In this document: positions 28,003 through 36,901 of the stretch, piece by piece
Layout: every line of letters starts with the position of its first letter
How positions within the stretch are numbered: position 1 is the stretch's first letter
DNA from: Bacteroidota bacterium
GTDB lineage: Bacteria; Bacteroidota; Ignavibacteria; Kryptoniales; JAKASW01
Reading direction: 5' to 3'
Assembly: GCA_023381615.1 (NCBI GenBank)
Contig: JAMCQL010000014.1
Coordinates: forward strand, 80,569 to 144,568
DNA length: 64,000 bases
Program-made: the position numbers and the translations under genes
The notes under the pieces: model-generated
What the model was told of the DNA's origin: nothing
Seen by the model: only the letters and a program-made list of their open reading frames with translations
Databases searched by the model: none

Positions 28003-28385
28003 GTTTTGGTAAGTTCTTTCCTCTGTGTAGCTCCATCTTTTCTCTGTGTCTCTCTGTGAAATAATCTTTTGTTACACGGAGTGACACCGAGGAGCACAGA
28101 GTTCCACAGAGGAATTATTTCTCTGTGTCTCTCTTTCTTTTCTCCGTGGAACTCTGTGAAATAATTCCTCTTCTTGTAAGTAAAAACGTTACACAGAGTA
28201 ACACAGAGAAGCACAGAGTTCCACTCGACGAGTCCCAACGGGTCTATCGACCCGAAGGGTCATGGACGAGTCATCGACAGAGTAATTATTTCTCTGTGTC
28301 TCTCTTTCTTTTCTCTGTGTCTCTCTGTGAAATAATCCTTTGTTACACGGAGTGACACCGCGGAATACAGAGCTTCATCAGCGGA
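28003..28385. repeat. 'cacagag' repeats (right arm) with an inserted palindrome
   Basis: Continuation of the family of 27105-27600 in both orientations: ctctgtgtctctctgtgaaa at 28036 and 28314, and inverted cagagttccac forms at 28097 and 28213. At 28224-28276 a palindromic cluster (ctcgacgagtcccaacgggt and onward) is inserted. No gene seen between 27987 and 28456. Confidence 0.8.
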
Positions 28386-28456
28386 ATCCCGACAAAGTTT
28401 GGATGGAGAGTTTTTGCTGCGCGTCTTCATACGAGCAATCTTTTTGTTTTTCATCA

Positions 28457-30745
28457 TCAACCGATTGTGAAATAGAACGTCGCACCGTTATTTACTTCGC
28501 CTTCCGCCCAAACATTCCCGCCGTGTCTGTGAATAATGTGCTGGACGGTTGCAAGTCCGATCCCTGTTCCTTCAAACTCATTTGCGCTGTGAAGCCTTTG
28601 AAACGCACCAAACAGTTTGTCTACGTATCTCATATCGAATCCGGCGCCATTATCCCGAACGAAATATACTTTGCTGTTGTCCCGCACCAGCGATCCGAAT
28701 TCTATTGTCGCGGTCTGTTTGTTTCTCGAATATTTCCACGCATTATTGAGCAAATTCTGTAATGCTATTTCCAATAAATGCGGATCACCTTCTTCAATAA
28801 GACCTTCTTGAATAATGAACTCCACATGACGGTCGGGATTAGTGCCGTGAAGCTCATCAACGATTGTTGCAGCCAAACCGCTGAGGTTTACTTTTTCGCG
28901 GCGCATTTCCACGCGTGTAATACGCGAGAGTTTCAGCAATTCATCGATGAGCTGTCCCATGTGCTGCGTTGCGTTCCGAACTCGCTGCAGGTAATCTTTC
29001 CCTTGCCCGTCAACCTTGTCGCCGTAGTCTTTCAGAAGGAGATTGCTGAAGCCATCGATACCTCGCAAAGGCGCTCGCAGATCGTGGGAAATGGAATAGC
29101 TGAAGGCCTCAAGCTCCTTGTTTGTAGCTTCGAGGCGTGAGGTTCGTTCGACAACTCGTTGTTCCAGTTCTTCGTTCATTCGTCGGATTTCTTCTTCTGC
29201 CTGCTTACGTTCGATGATCTTCCAAACAGAATCCATCATGAACGTCAGTTGATTTACATCGGCATCGGTGTAATCGGTTGGCTTATTGGCAATACCGACA
29301 ACTGCTACTATCCTCCCTTCGCTGAAAACGGGAATTGTGAAATATCGAAATAGGCTTGCATGTCCTTCGGGATAACCCTTTTTCAAGGGATGCGGTGCGC
29401 TGAAATCGTTTACGACAATAGCTTTACGCTGCCTCACTGCTTCGCCCCATAAGCCTGTCTTCTCAAGTTGATAAATGGTCTGCGGCTCCCGGATTGCACA
29501 TTCCTTCATAACATCCTTTGACCACGCGTGCAGCGTGAACTCTCTCGTATCTTCATTATAGTAGTAAAGATAACCAAATTTGCTCCCCGATAGGGCAATG
29601 GCTTCATCCAACGCCAGGTCCAATAATTCACGCATCGAAGCAGATGGATGCTGTGAGATTTTCAACACACTTCTCAGCCGGGCCTCTTCAAGTTTGGCAA
29701 TTTCCTCAAGTCTCCTACGTTCAATGATTTCGACCCGCAATGCTTCATTGGTTTTGGCCAGCTCTGCTGTGCGTTCGGCAACAAGCTCGTCAAGGTGATC
29801 GCGGTTTCTTTTCATGTCCTCTTCTGCGCGTTCACGCTCTCTATCTGCCCGATTAAGCGATACACCAGTCCAGAAAATTGTGACTGATAACATTACAGTG
29901 GTAGCCAACACCATGATGATCATGCCAACAGCGGTTGGGTAAATGCCCGCTATCTCACCTCTCCATCTCAACCAACCAACGATGGTTGTGAGGAGAATTG
30001 CTGCAGGAATCAAACGACGCATCAAAACACTTCCTACGTTCTCACCAATGATTACCGCCATAAACCCACGATCCGGCCGAGAGAATAGGATACCGACAGA
30101 AAGGATTGTGAACGTGACCGACGTATGCAGCGCCATTTTCGTGTAGTTTGCAATTCCATAAAACTCTTTGATGTTATAAAAATATCCGAGCAATGCTGCC
30201 CATGCGATGAATGCTGCAGCAAGCGCCAGCAAGTGAGAGAGTAAAAATAGTCGGGATGATTTAGAATCCAAAAGCAGAAGTGAGAAGCTAACGATAACAA
30301 AACTAAATGCCGTGTTTGGCGCCATACGACCTGGACTAGAAGTTCCAATGGCTCCGGGCGCTTCCTTGAACAGCAATTGGTCTATGCCCAAGCTCCGGCC
30401 GAACAGATATTCACTCATCGTGAGTAATCCAACAGCCGCAACCACGCCTGCGCACACTCGAGCGATGCGATAGTCCGCAGACCTCCGATACCGATCTGGC
30501 AGATCTGTTCGCAACAACCATAGCGCCGTGCCAGATAGGATGAAAGCGAGCGCGGTGTTGACCTTCATCGTGACCAAACCCGGGAGAACGCTCTTCAGGA
30601 AGGCAACGTCAAAGATCCATCCGAGTAACACTATCCCCCCGATAAGTATTGTGAATGCTGCCGCGGACCTCGAAAACAATCTGACTGAAGAAGGAAAACG
30701 TGCCTTAACTTCGATGGTCATATCCTCTCCATCTGTCATCATCAT
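28457..30745 (-). CDS. Membrane-bound GAF-HisKA-HATPase sensor kinase
   Basis: A 762-residue histidine kinase. Residues 25-295 hold about eight hydrophobic segments (MASE-like integral membrane sensor), then a coiled coil (300-350), a GAF domain (about 355-510), a second coiled linker with VVERTSRLEATNKELEAF, HisKA with His554 in SYSISHDLRAPLRG and a HATPase domain (NLLNNAWKYS, FVRDNGAGFD, GTGIGLA). The SHDLRAPLR box is the phytochrome-like kinase type, which fits the Rcp1-like regulator in the same block. ATG 30745 is one of three adjacent ATG codons on the minus strand. Signal unknown. Confidence 0.92.
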   Translation of the reverse strand: MMMTDGEDMTIEVKARFPSSVRLFSRSAAAFTILIGGIVLLGWIFDVAFLKSVLPGLVTMKVNTALAFILSGTALWLLRTDLPDRYRRSADYRIARVCAGVVAAVGLLTMSEYLFGRSLGIDQLLFKEAPGAIGTSSPGRMAPNTAFSFVIVSFSLLLLDSKSSRLFLLSHLLALAAAFIAWAALLGYFYNIKEFYGIANYTKMALHTSVTFTILSVGILFSRPDRGFMAVIIGENVGSVLMRRLIPAAILLTTIVGWLRWRGEIAGIYPTAVGMIIMVLATTVMLSVTIFWTGVSLNRADRERERAEEDMKRNRDHLDELVAERTAELAKTNEALRVEIIERRRLEEIAKLEEARLRSVLKISQHPSASMRELLDLALDEAIALSGSKFGYLYYYNEDTREFTLHAWSKDVMKECAIREPQTIYQLEKTGLWGEAVRQRKAIVVNDFSAPHPLKKGYPEGHASLFRYFTIPVFSEGRIVAVVGIANKPTDYTDADVNQLTFMMDSVWKIIERKQAEEEIRRMNEELEQRVVERTSRLEATNKELEAFSYSISHDLRAPLRGIDGFSNLLLKDYGDKVDGQGKDYLQRVRNATQHMGQLIDELLKLSRITRVEMRREKVNLSGLAATIVDELHGTNPDRHVEFIIQEGLIEEGDPHLLEIALQNLLNNAWKYSRNKQTATIEFGSLVRDNSKVYFVRDNGAGFDMRYVDKLFGAFQRLHSANEFEGTGIGLATVQHIIHRHGGNVWAEGEVNNGATFYFTIG

Positions 30746-31445
30746 TTACTCGTTTTTGACTCAATGCGCCCGCCTGACTTCTGCCTCTCTGGCGCATGGG
30801 GAAACGCACCATAGATCTGTACCATGTTCTAATGTATTACTGTCAAAATAATAAAGCAAGATGTGAACGGAACACGGGTGTGCGACACCTTGTCAAGTGC
30901 CGCCTTGTCCGAAGGACTCCTTCGGAGCGGCATCCCGCATACAATGTAATTTAAATGATCGAGCGGGAGTTTCTTTTGACCCTTGACAAGGTTGAAGGAT
31001 GCGGCCCTGAACCTTGTCAAGGTCAAGAGCATTCCAACCTTGACAAGGTTTGATTCCCCGCCTGTCTTTCCCAAGCTCGGAGTTTATCCCGCCCCGGCGG
31101 GACTTGGGAAAGTCAAGGGTTCTGCTTCTGTTGACTTGCTTGTCATTGGTGGAATTAATGAAGCGGAGCTTCGAGGTATCCCTTCCCAAGCAGGGGCTTG
31201 GGAAGGAGAAAAAACATACCTAGAGACGTGGCCGAAAAGTCCCTTTCGAAAAAGATGGGACACAGAGTTCCACCGAGAAGACACAGAGAGACACCGAGAA
31301 TAAGTCTTCTCTCTGTGGAACTCAAAGATTTTCTCTGTGTCGCTCTGTGTAATTTTTCTTCCTACCGGGTTTTCGGCCGAATCTCTAGCTTTCTTTATGC
31401 AAGGATTTATAGCCGCGGGTGGTTCTCTTTCCCGAGCGTTTCAGT
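30746..31445. repeat. 700-base repeat-only spacer
   Basis: No gene. From left: CCTTGTCAAG at 30888, tCCGAAGGActCCTTCGGA at 30907, three palindromes of the CCTTGNCAAGG type (30981-30993, 31010-31022, 31036-31050), a stem CTTTCCCAAG/CTTGGGAAAG (31066-31112) enclosing cccgccccggcggg, a palindrome CCTTCCCAAG..CTTGGGAAGG (31181-31206), and 'cacagag' family sequence in inverted orientation (31258-31352). Apparent frames across it are repeat translations. Confidence 0.75.
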
Positions 31446-32216
31446 TTACAGGTTTTGCCGAAGCACTTCGATCATCTCGTCGTGTATCAGTCCATTCGAC
31501 AAAACAATATCACGCTGATAGATAGAATATTTTTCTCCGTGAAAGCCCGTTACTTTTGCGCCTGCCTCATTGGCAATTAGCGCTGCGGCGGCGGTATCCC
31601 ACGGATGCAAGTTGACTTCCCAAAATCCGTCAAGCCTTCCTGCAGCAACGTAACAAATATCAAGTGCTGCCGAACCTAATCGCCTCACAGCCTGCGCGCG
31701 AGTAAGGAAAGCTTCGAAGTGCTGGATACAGTTGAATGGATTATGTTTTATATCATAAGGGAAACCGGTTGCCAGCATTGAGCGTTCGAGAGTGTTTGAC
31801 AATGTGACTTTCAATCTCCTCCCATTAAGAAACGATCCGCTTCCTTTTTCTGCTGAAAAAAGTTCATCGAAGTTTGGATCGTAAACCGCGCCCGCGACTA
31901 CTTCGCCTTTGCGTTCCACTCCTATCGACACACAGTAAACCGGAAACGCATGAGTGAAGTTGGTAGTCCCGTCCAGCGGGTCGATGATCCACTTGTATTC
32001 CGACAAGGGTAAAGATGCACCGCTCTCTTCCGCTAGGATCCCGTGCTCCGGAAAATTTTTCGCGATGAATTCTTTGATCATGACTTCCGAACCTCTGTCA
32101 ACGTTGGTGACGAGATTGGTAAACGAGCCTTTCTCATTTATTTCGATAATTTTGCCTTCATTCTCCTTTAAGAATTTTCCTGCTTGCTTTGCAATCTCAA
32201 TAATTCTATCGATCAT
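31446..32216 (-). CDS. Inositol monophosphatase family protein (SuhB-like)
   Basis: A 256-residue enzyme with the lithium-sensitive phosphatase signature: Glu pair in GILAEESGAS, metal-binding WIIDPLDGTTNFTHAFP and C-terminal NLHPWDTAAAALIANEAGA. The family hydrolyses inositol monophosphates or related sugar phosphates. ATG 32216 is preceded on its strand by AAAGGAAAT. It stands apart from the kinases. Confidence 0.92.
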   Translation of the reverse strand: MIDRIIEIAKQAGKFLKENEGKIIEINEKGSFTNLVTNVDRGSEVMIKEFIAKNFPEHGILAEESGASLPLSEYKWIIDPLDGTTNFTHAFPVYCVSIGVERKGEVVAGAVYDPNFDELFSAEKGSGSFLNGRRLKVTLSNTLERSMLATGFPYDIKHNPFNCIQHFEAFLTRAQAVRRLGSAALDICYVAAGRLDGFWEVNLHPWDTAAAALIANEAGAKVTGFHGEKYSIYQRDIVLSNGLIHDEMIEVLRQNL

Positions 32217-32441
32217 AAATTTCCTTTTTTATAAATTTAAGGTTCGTGAACCTGATTTTTAACGTCTACTTTTTTCGTTGTCGAATTTTGAAGATAAAAC
32301 CCGCTATCAAGGCAGAAGATAGACTTTTCGCTATCACAGACGAGTTTACCCATTTTGATAACGATCGAGAAAATGTCGTGGAAATGGATATCGGAACCGA
32401 CCCAAGTTGTGAGAAGAGGCCACTAAGATCATCACGAATCA

Positions 32442-32488
32442 ACCACCCCTTAGTCCCCTCCTTGATAAGGAGGGGATATAGGGGTGGT
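32442..32488. repeat. Long hairpin repeat
   Basis: ACCACCCCT-tag-TCCCCTCCTT, loop gat, AAGGAGGGGA-tat-AGGGGTGGT: a 19-base-pair stem with matched internal bulges. This is a type of dispersed intergenic repeat seen in many bacteria. The rest of 32217-32577 shows no gene; it could also act as a transcription barrier between the divergent genes. Confidence 0.7.
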
Positions 32489-32577
32489 CAAGACCAAGTT
32501 TTCAAATCTCTTGGCATTTTGGTAAACTCGTCCTATCACAGAATAGATTTTAATATTTTTAAACCTTACTTTCCTTC

Positions 32578-32961
32578 ATGGCAACAGTCTTAGTCGTCGA
32601 AGATACGAAAGAAATTGCCGCTCTTGTCAGATTTAAGTTGCTGAGTGCCGGGTATAATGTAATTGTCGCAGAGGATGGAAAGAAAGGTTTGGAGACAGCT
32701 AAGAGTCTTTTGCCGGATCTCATTATACTGGATGTTATGATGCCGGTGATGAATGGATTGGAAACTCTGATGAACCTCAAGAGCGACCAAGCTTGCAGAA
32801 CGATTCCTGTGATAATGCTGACGGCGCAATCGACGGAGCAGGAAATTATCAGAGGACTGGAACTTGGCGCAGACGATTACGTCACGAAGCCGTTCAGTCC
32901 GCAAGAGTTGCTTGTGCGTGTTAAAACGGTTCTTGCTCGACGACAAAAGCCTTCGCGTTAA
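32578..32961 (+). CDS. CheY-like response regulator
   Basis: A 127-residue single receiver: MATVLVVEDTKE (acidic pocket), phosphorylatable Asp in LIILDVMMPVMNG, MLTAQ and YVTKPFSPQELLVRV. It has no output domain. It is the first gene of a run with a TPR-YaiO barrel, a HEAT protein and a glycosyltransferase; in that setting the receiver likely gates polysaccharide production, which is inference. Confidence 0.9.
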   Translation: MATVLVVEDTKEIAALVRFKLLSAGYNVIVAEDGKKGLETAKSLLPDLIILDVMMPVMNGLETLMNLKSDQACRTIPVIMLTAQSTEQEIIRGLELGADDYVTKPFSPQELLVRVKTVLARRQKPSR

Positions 32962-32976
32962 CCCACAAAACATTTG

Positions 32977-34308
32977 ATGAAGTCTCTTTTTTTTCCCTTA
33001 CTGATCCTTATCGCGTCGGCGGACATTGTGCAGGCACAGGTGGATACGCTGCGCTTCAAGAGTATTCTCTCCGACAGTGCAAAAGCTTTGGAAGCCAAAC
33101 GCGATTATCGCGGAGCTGCTGAAATCTACTCCGCGCTCGTAAAAAAATATCCCGACGACAATGACCTGAAAATTCAGTTTGCTCAAGTTTTGAGTTGGAG
33201 CGGAAATCTGGACTCTGCATTGGCGGTGTACCGAGAAGTACTTTCTTCAGAGCCAAATTCATTTGACGCTCTGCTTGGTTATGCGACTGTCTCTTCGTGG
33301 AAGGGAGAATACGAAATATCTCTGAAACTTTTGAAGGGATTGCTTTTCCAGCATCCTTCTAATGTCGAAGTGCTTGTTGCTGCTGCAAGAGTGTCTTTTT
33401 GGGTTGGGGATTTGGCAAATGCCGTCAAATATGCGAGCCGCATCATCGAGCTGGACCATTCGCAGAAAGATGCTCTGTTAATTCTGGCGCAAGCATACGA
33501 GAAGGATCTCAATTTCAAATCATCAAGCGAATATGTCGAGCGTCTATTGAGGTTAGACCCGGATAATGAGACCGCAAAGAGACTGTCATCCGCACTTCAG
33601 AATGAATTCTTAGATAAACTTTCTCTTGGTTTTTATGACGAAAATTTCGGTCCCGCAAATCGTTACTCAAACAAAATCGTGTCCTTGTTTTTCGATAGAA
33701 GAATTTCTTACCCCCTCGAAGTTTTTGGTGAAATTGATTCGAGAGATATTTTTGGCTCCAAGGATTTTGCTGGAGCAGTGGGGGGATCGTATAAATTTTC
33801 GGATGTGTTTTCTGTCTATGGAGACTTTCTTTATGGGCCCAATTCCTCCACCGCTCAACGAGAAAGAGGCACGATTGAGTTGAACTACAGAATTTTCGGT
33901 CCCTTGTCTGTGACTGGTAGTTATCAATATCTGCAATTCGCGGGAAACGCTGTCAGGGTATTGTCGCCTGCGATCAGTTACTATTTTTCTTCGAATGATT
34001 GGATTATGCTGCGGGCATATTTCGGCAACAGTAATACCGGCGGATCTTCTACAAGTTTTGTTGCCCGTGCGAACATTGAAATGACGCCCGACTTTCAATC
34101 TCAGTTCGGAGGTTTTCACGGCGCGGAACTTTACCGGCTTTTCAGTCAGTCGTACCTGACCGTTTCTGCAAATGGCGGATTCATTACTGGCAAATACAGG
34201 TTTTACAGAAACTATGTTTTGGAACTTGATATGAGCTATACAAGATGGAGTTCATCGCCGTGGAAGTGGAGCTATGCCGGCACGTTGAACTTTTTGTACC
34301 AGTGGTAA
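32977..34308 (+). CDS. TPR protein with YaiO-type outer-membrane beta barrel
   Basis: A 443-residue exported protein. A signal peptide (MKSLFFPLLILIASADIVQA) is followed by about four TPR units (residues 25-205, for example DYRGAAEIYSALVKKYPDDN and NLDSALAVYREVLSSEPNSF), then a barrel domain with alternating aromatic strands ending in LNFLYQW, a C-terminal aromatic typical of BAM substrates. This TPR-barrel layout is like PgaA/YaiO exporters of polysaccharides. ATG 32977 is chosen over an adjacent TTG. Confidence 0.85.
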   Translation: MKSLFFPLLILIASADIVQAQVDTLRFKSILSDSAKALEAKRDYRGAAEIYSALVKKYPDDNDLKIQFAQVLSWSGNLDSALAVYREVLSSEPNSFDALLGYATVSSWKGEYEISLKLLKGLLFQHPSNVEVLVAAARVSFWVGDLANAVKYASRIIELDHSQKDALLILAQAYEKDLNFKSSSEYVERLLRLDPDNETAKRLSSALQNEFLDKLSLGFYDENFGPANRYSNKIVSLFFDRRISYPLEVFGEIDSRDIFGSKDFAGAVGGSYKFSDVFSVYGDFLYGPNSSTAQRERGTIELNYRIFGPLSVTGSYQYLQFAGNAVRVLSPAISYYFSSNDWIMLRAYFGNSNTGGSSTSFVARANIEMTPDFQSQFGGFHGAELYRLFSQSYLTVSANGGFITGKYRFYRNYVLELDMSYTRWSSSPWKWSYAGTLNFLYQW

Positions 34309-34318
34309 AGGGCAAAAG

Positions 34319-35437
34319 TTGAGCGTCATCGCGATTTACATTCTGGTATTAATTATCGCCACATTTGTGGCAATAATAGTAACTCTTTTGGTCATCCGAA
34401 AAATTATTGCATCGCGGTCGATAAAGTCGAATGAGCGCTTATATGACTTTTTTGCAGATAGATTCTCGTATGTTCTGGCTCTCGGTGAAGATATCCCCCT
34501 CGGCGCAATTCGGAAAAGTTTTTTGGAAATGGTGAGGAAGAGCAGGGGAACCGGCAGATACAGCCGTCAGCGCAAGCGGGAAATTGCACGAAGAGTGATT
34601 TTGAATATGTCGGATGAAATTATCGGCGAAAATCGAGAGCGGCTTTCGCAAATCTACGACGCTTTGGGTTTTGCCGATGACGCTATTAAAGAGCTTAAAG
34701 ATAAACGTTGGTGGAGACAGGCAGATGCAATAAGAGAACTTCAGACGATGCATTCAACAAAAGCCGTAGGAAGTATCATCACGCTGCTTTCTGACAAGAG
34801 CGAAGAAGTAAGGCTGCTTGCTTTTGAGGCAGTGGTCGAAATTGATGGCGTCAGCTCTCTGCCGATTCTTGTTGACCTGCTCAGGGACCTGACGCGCTGG
34901 ACCGCGATAAATCTGTCGAGAATCATCTTGGAGTATAAGAACGAAGCCGCTCCGTACATATTATCGTTGGTCAAACACAAAGACAGAAGCGTGGAGTTGT
35001 TCGCGATACAGATGCTGGGAATAATAAGATGGGTGAATGCTGTTCCATCTTTAATTGAGATCGCTGAAAAGGGAATGACACAGGAGGTTGTTGAGGCGAT
35101 CCATGCGTTGGGGAGTATAGGCGATGAGAGGGCGATTCCCGTTTGCGTGTCCAAGTTGGCAAGCAGGAATTCTGAAGTACGTGCCGCTGCAGCTTCGGCA
35201 CTTGGAAAATTTGGAGCGCCGTCTTCTGTGGAGAGTCTGATCCCGTTGCTCGATGACAAGGCGGTCGACGTGAGATTATCTGCGGCGGAAGCAATCTCGA
35301 GATGCGGGGAAAGAGGAATGTCGGCACTTGAGACAGCGTTCTTGAACGGGACCGAAAACGTCGCCGCCGCTGCGAGGTATATTTTAGATGAAGTCGATCT
35401 CGTATCAATAAGCAGAAGTATTGTCGGAAATTTTTAA
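34319..35437 (+). CDS. Membrane-anchored HEAT-repeat protein
   Basis: A 372-residue protein starting with TTG at 34319 and a single N-terminal transmembrane helix (residues 3-28). From about residue 125 there are HEAT repeats, e.g. AVGSIITLLSDKSEEVRLLA, then RAIPVCVSKLASRNSEVRAA and SVESLIPLLDDKAVDVRLSA. HEAT repeats are protein-interaction scaffolds. Only ten bases separate it from the preceding barrel gene and its stop overlaps the next ATG (TAATG), so it is tied to the glycosyltransferase. Role: probable scaffold for the synthase, inferred. Confidence 0.8.
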   Translation: MSVIAIYILVLIIATFVAIIVTLLVIRKIIASRSIKSNERLYDFFADRFSYVLALGEDIPLGAIRKSFLEMVRKSRGTGRYSRQRKREIARRVILNMSDEIIGENRERLSQIYDALGFADDAIKELKDKRWWRQADAIRELQTMHSTKAVGSIITLLSDKSEEVRLLAFEAVVEIDGVSSLPILVDLLRDLTRWTAINLSRIILEYKNEAAPYILSLVKHKDRSVELFAIQMLGIIRWVNAVPSLIEIAEKGMTQEVVEAIHALGSIGDERAIPVCVSKLASRNSEVRAAAASALGKFGAPSSVESLIPLLDDKAVDVRLSAAEAISRCGERGMSALETAFLNGTENVAAAARYILDEVDLVSISRSIVGNF

Positions 35438-36870
35438 TGGCGAACACTTGGGCATTTCTTGCGACGTTCTACGATTATTTCGTCCTGATCTATTTTTTTG
35501 TGATAGATTTTACTTATCTATTTCTACTTGTGGTTGCACTCCGTGAGATACTGCTTTACCTTCGCAAGAACCGGTTTGTGAACTACCAGCATATACTGCA
35601 GTCAGAGTTTGCTACACCGATTTCCATTCTTGCGCCGGCATACAACGAGGAGACGAACATTATCGAGAGCATCCAATCGCTGATGATGCTGAATTATGCG
35701 AAATATGAAATAGTTGTGATTAATGACGGCTCGAAGGATGGAACGCTGAAGAAGCTTATTGATTTCTTCCAACTGAAAAAGTTGAGTTACGTTTACAATG
35801 TTTCAATCCCGACGAAGCCGGTTCATGGAATCTACCGCTCGCCGCTTCCTGCTTACAACAGACTTGTGGTCATAGATAAAGAAAATGGCGGTAAAGCCGA
35901 TGCTCTCAACGCCGGAATAAACGTTGCAAAGTATCCGCTGGTTTGCAGCATTGACGCTGATTCTTTGCTTGAGCAAGACGCATTGTTAAAAGTCGTGAAG
36001 CCCTTTCTTGAAAACCCGCGACGAATGGTTGCAACCGGCGGAATAGTGAGAATCGTGAACGGCTGCACGGTCGAACGAGGGAATGTAACGGACATACGTT
36101 TATCAAAGAAATGGATTCCGACATTTCAGGTAGTCGAATATCTGAGAGCATTTCTTTCCGGTAGAATGGGTTGGACTGCGATGAACGGACTATTGGTTAT
36201 CTCCGGTGCATTTGGTCTGTTCCGGAAAAGTGCACTGATTGAAGTCGGCGGGTATAATACGAACACTGTAGGCGAGGACATGGAACTTGTTGTGCGCCTC
36301 CATAAATTCATGCACCGGGAAAAGAGGGATTATAGAATCGGATTCGTTCCCGATCCCGTTTGCTGGACTGAGGCTCCGGAGAGTGTTCGCAATCTTTCCC
36401 GCCAGAGGAATCGATGGCACCGTGGATTAATTGACACTTTGAGAATTCATAAAGACTTGTTCTTTAATCCGAAATATGGTGTTGTCGGAATGATGTCATT
36501 TCCATATTTTGCGCTGTTCGAGTTGATCGGTCCTATCATCGAGGCAACGGGAATAATTTTCGTTACAATATCTTTCATATTAGGGAATGTGAATTTCCCG
36601 TTTTTTGCAATGTTTCTTGTTTTGGCAATTGTTTACGGTGTTTTTCTTTCAGTCGGCGCCGTGCTTTTGGAAGAATATTCATTCCATCGTTATCCAAGGC
36701 CTTTGGATCTTTTTAGGCTCCTTCTTTTCAGTGTGATAGAGAACTTTGGATATAGACAAATGACCGCGTGGTGGCGAGTGAAAGCGTTTTACGATTATTT
36801 CCGCGGCGTGAAAAGCTGGGGTGCAATGACGCGCGTCGGTTTCGAGAAGAAGAACGAAGCTAAGGTTTGA
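35437..36870 (+). CDS. Processive family 2 glycosyltransferase (PgaC/HmsR-like membrane synthase)
   Basis: A 477-residue polytopic membrane protein. Residues 14-40 form an N-terminal helix pair; the GT2 domain shows ISILAPAYNEETNI, VVINDGSKDGT, DKENGGKADALNAGI, the DxD-type CSIDADSLLEQD, the acceptor loop VGEDMELVVRLHKF and the processive QRNRWHRG box (family QxxRW). Three or four C-terminal membrane helices follow. These motifs identify polysaccharide synthases related to poly-N-acetylglucosamine and cellulose synthases. With the TPR barrel, HEAT protein and receiver it makes an exopolysaccharide synthesis and export operon; the sugar is unknown. Confidence 0.92.
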   Translation: MANTWAFLATFYDYFVLIYFFVIDFTYLFLLVVALREILLYLRKNRFVNYQHILQSEFATPISILAPAYNEETNIIESIQSLMMLNYAKYEIVVINDGSKDGTLKKLIDFFQLKKLSYVYNVSIPTKPVHGIYRSPLPAYNRLVVIDKENGGKADALNAGINVAKYPLVCSIDADSLLEQDALLKVVKPFLENPRRMVATGGIVRIVNGCTVERGNVTDIRLSKKWIPTFQVVEYLRAFLSGRMGWTAMNGLLVISGAFGLFRKSALIEVGGYNTNTVGEDMELVVRLHKFMHREKRDYRIGFVPDPVCWTEAPESVRNLSRQRNRWHRGLIDTLRIHKDLFFNPKYGVVGMMSFPYFALFELIGPIIEATGIIFVTISFILGNVNFPFFAMFLVLAIVYGVFLSVGAVLLEEYSFHRYPRPLDLFRLLLFSVIENFGYRQMTAWWRVKAFYDYFRGVKSWGAMTRVGFEKKNEAKV

Positions 36871-36901
36871 TTTTCAAGCCAATACAAAATATATTTTCAG
36901 C

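Noticed and set aside
27987-28238. N-terminal extension of the GxxExxY protein
   Set aside because: The extension is repeat translation; family members begin near MEFNEITREIIGAA.
30893-31303. Open frames in both directions through the palindrome spacer
   Set aside because: Composition follows the palindromes and 'cacagag' repeats; no ribosome site or family match.
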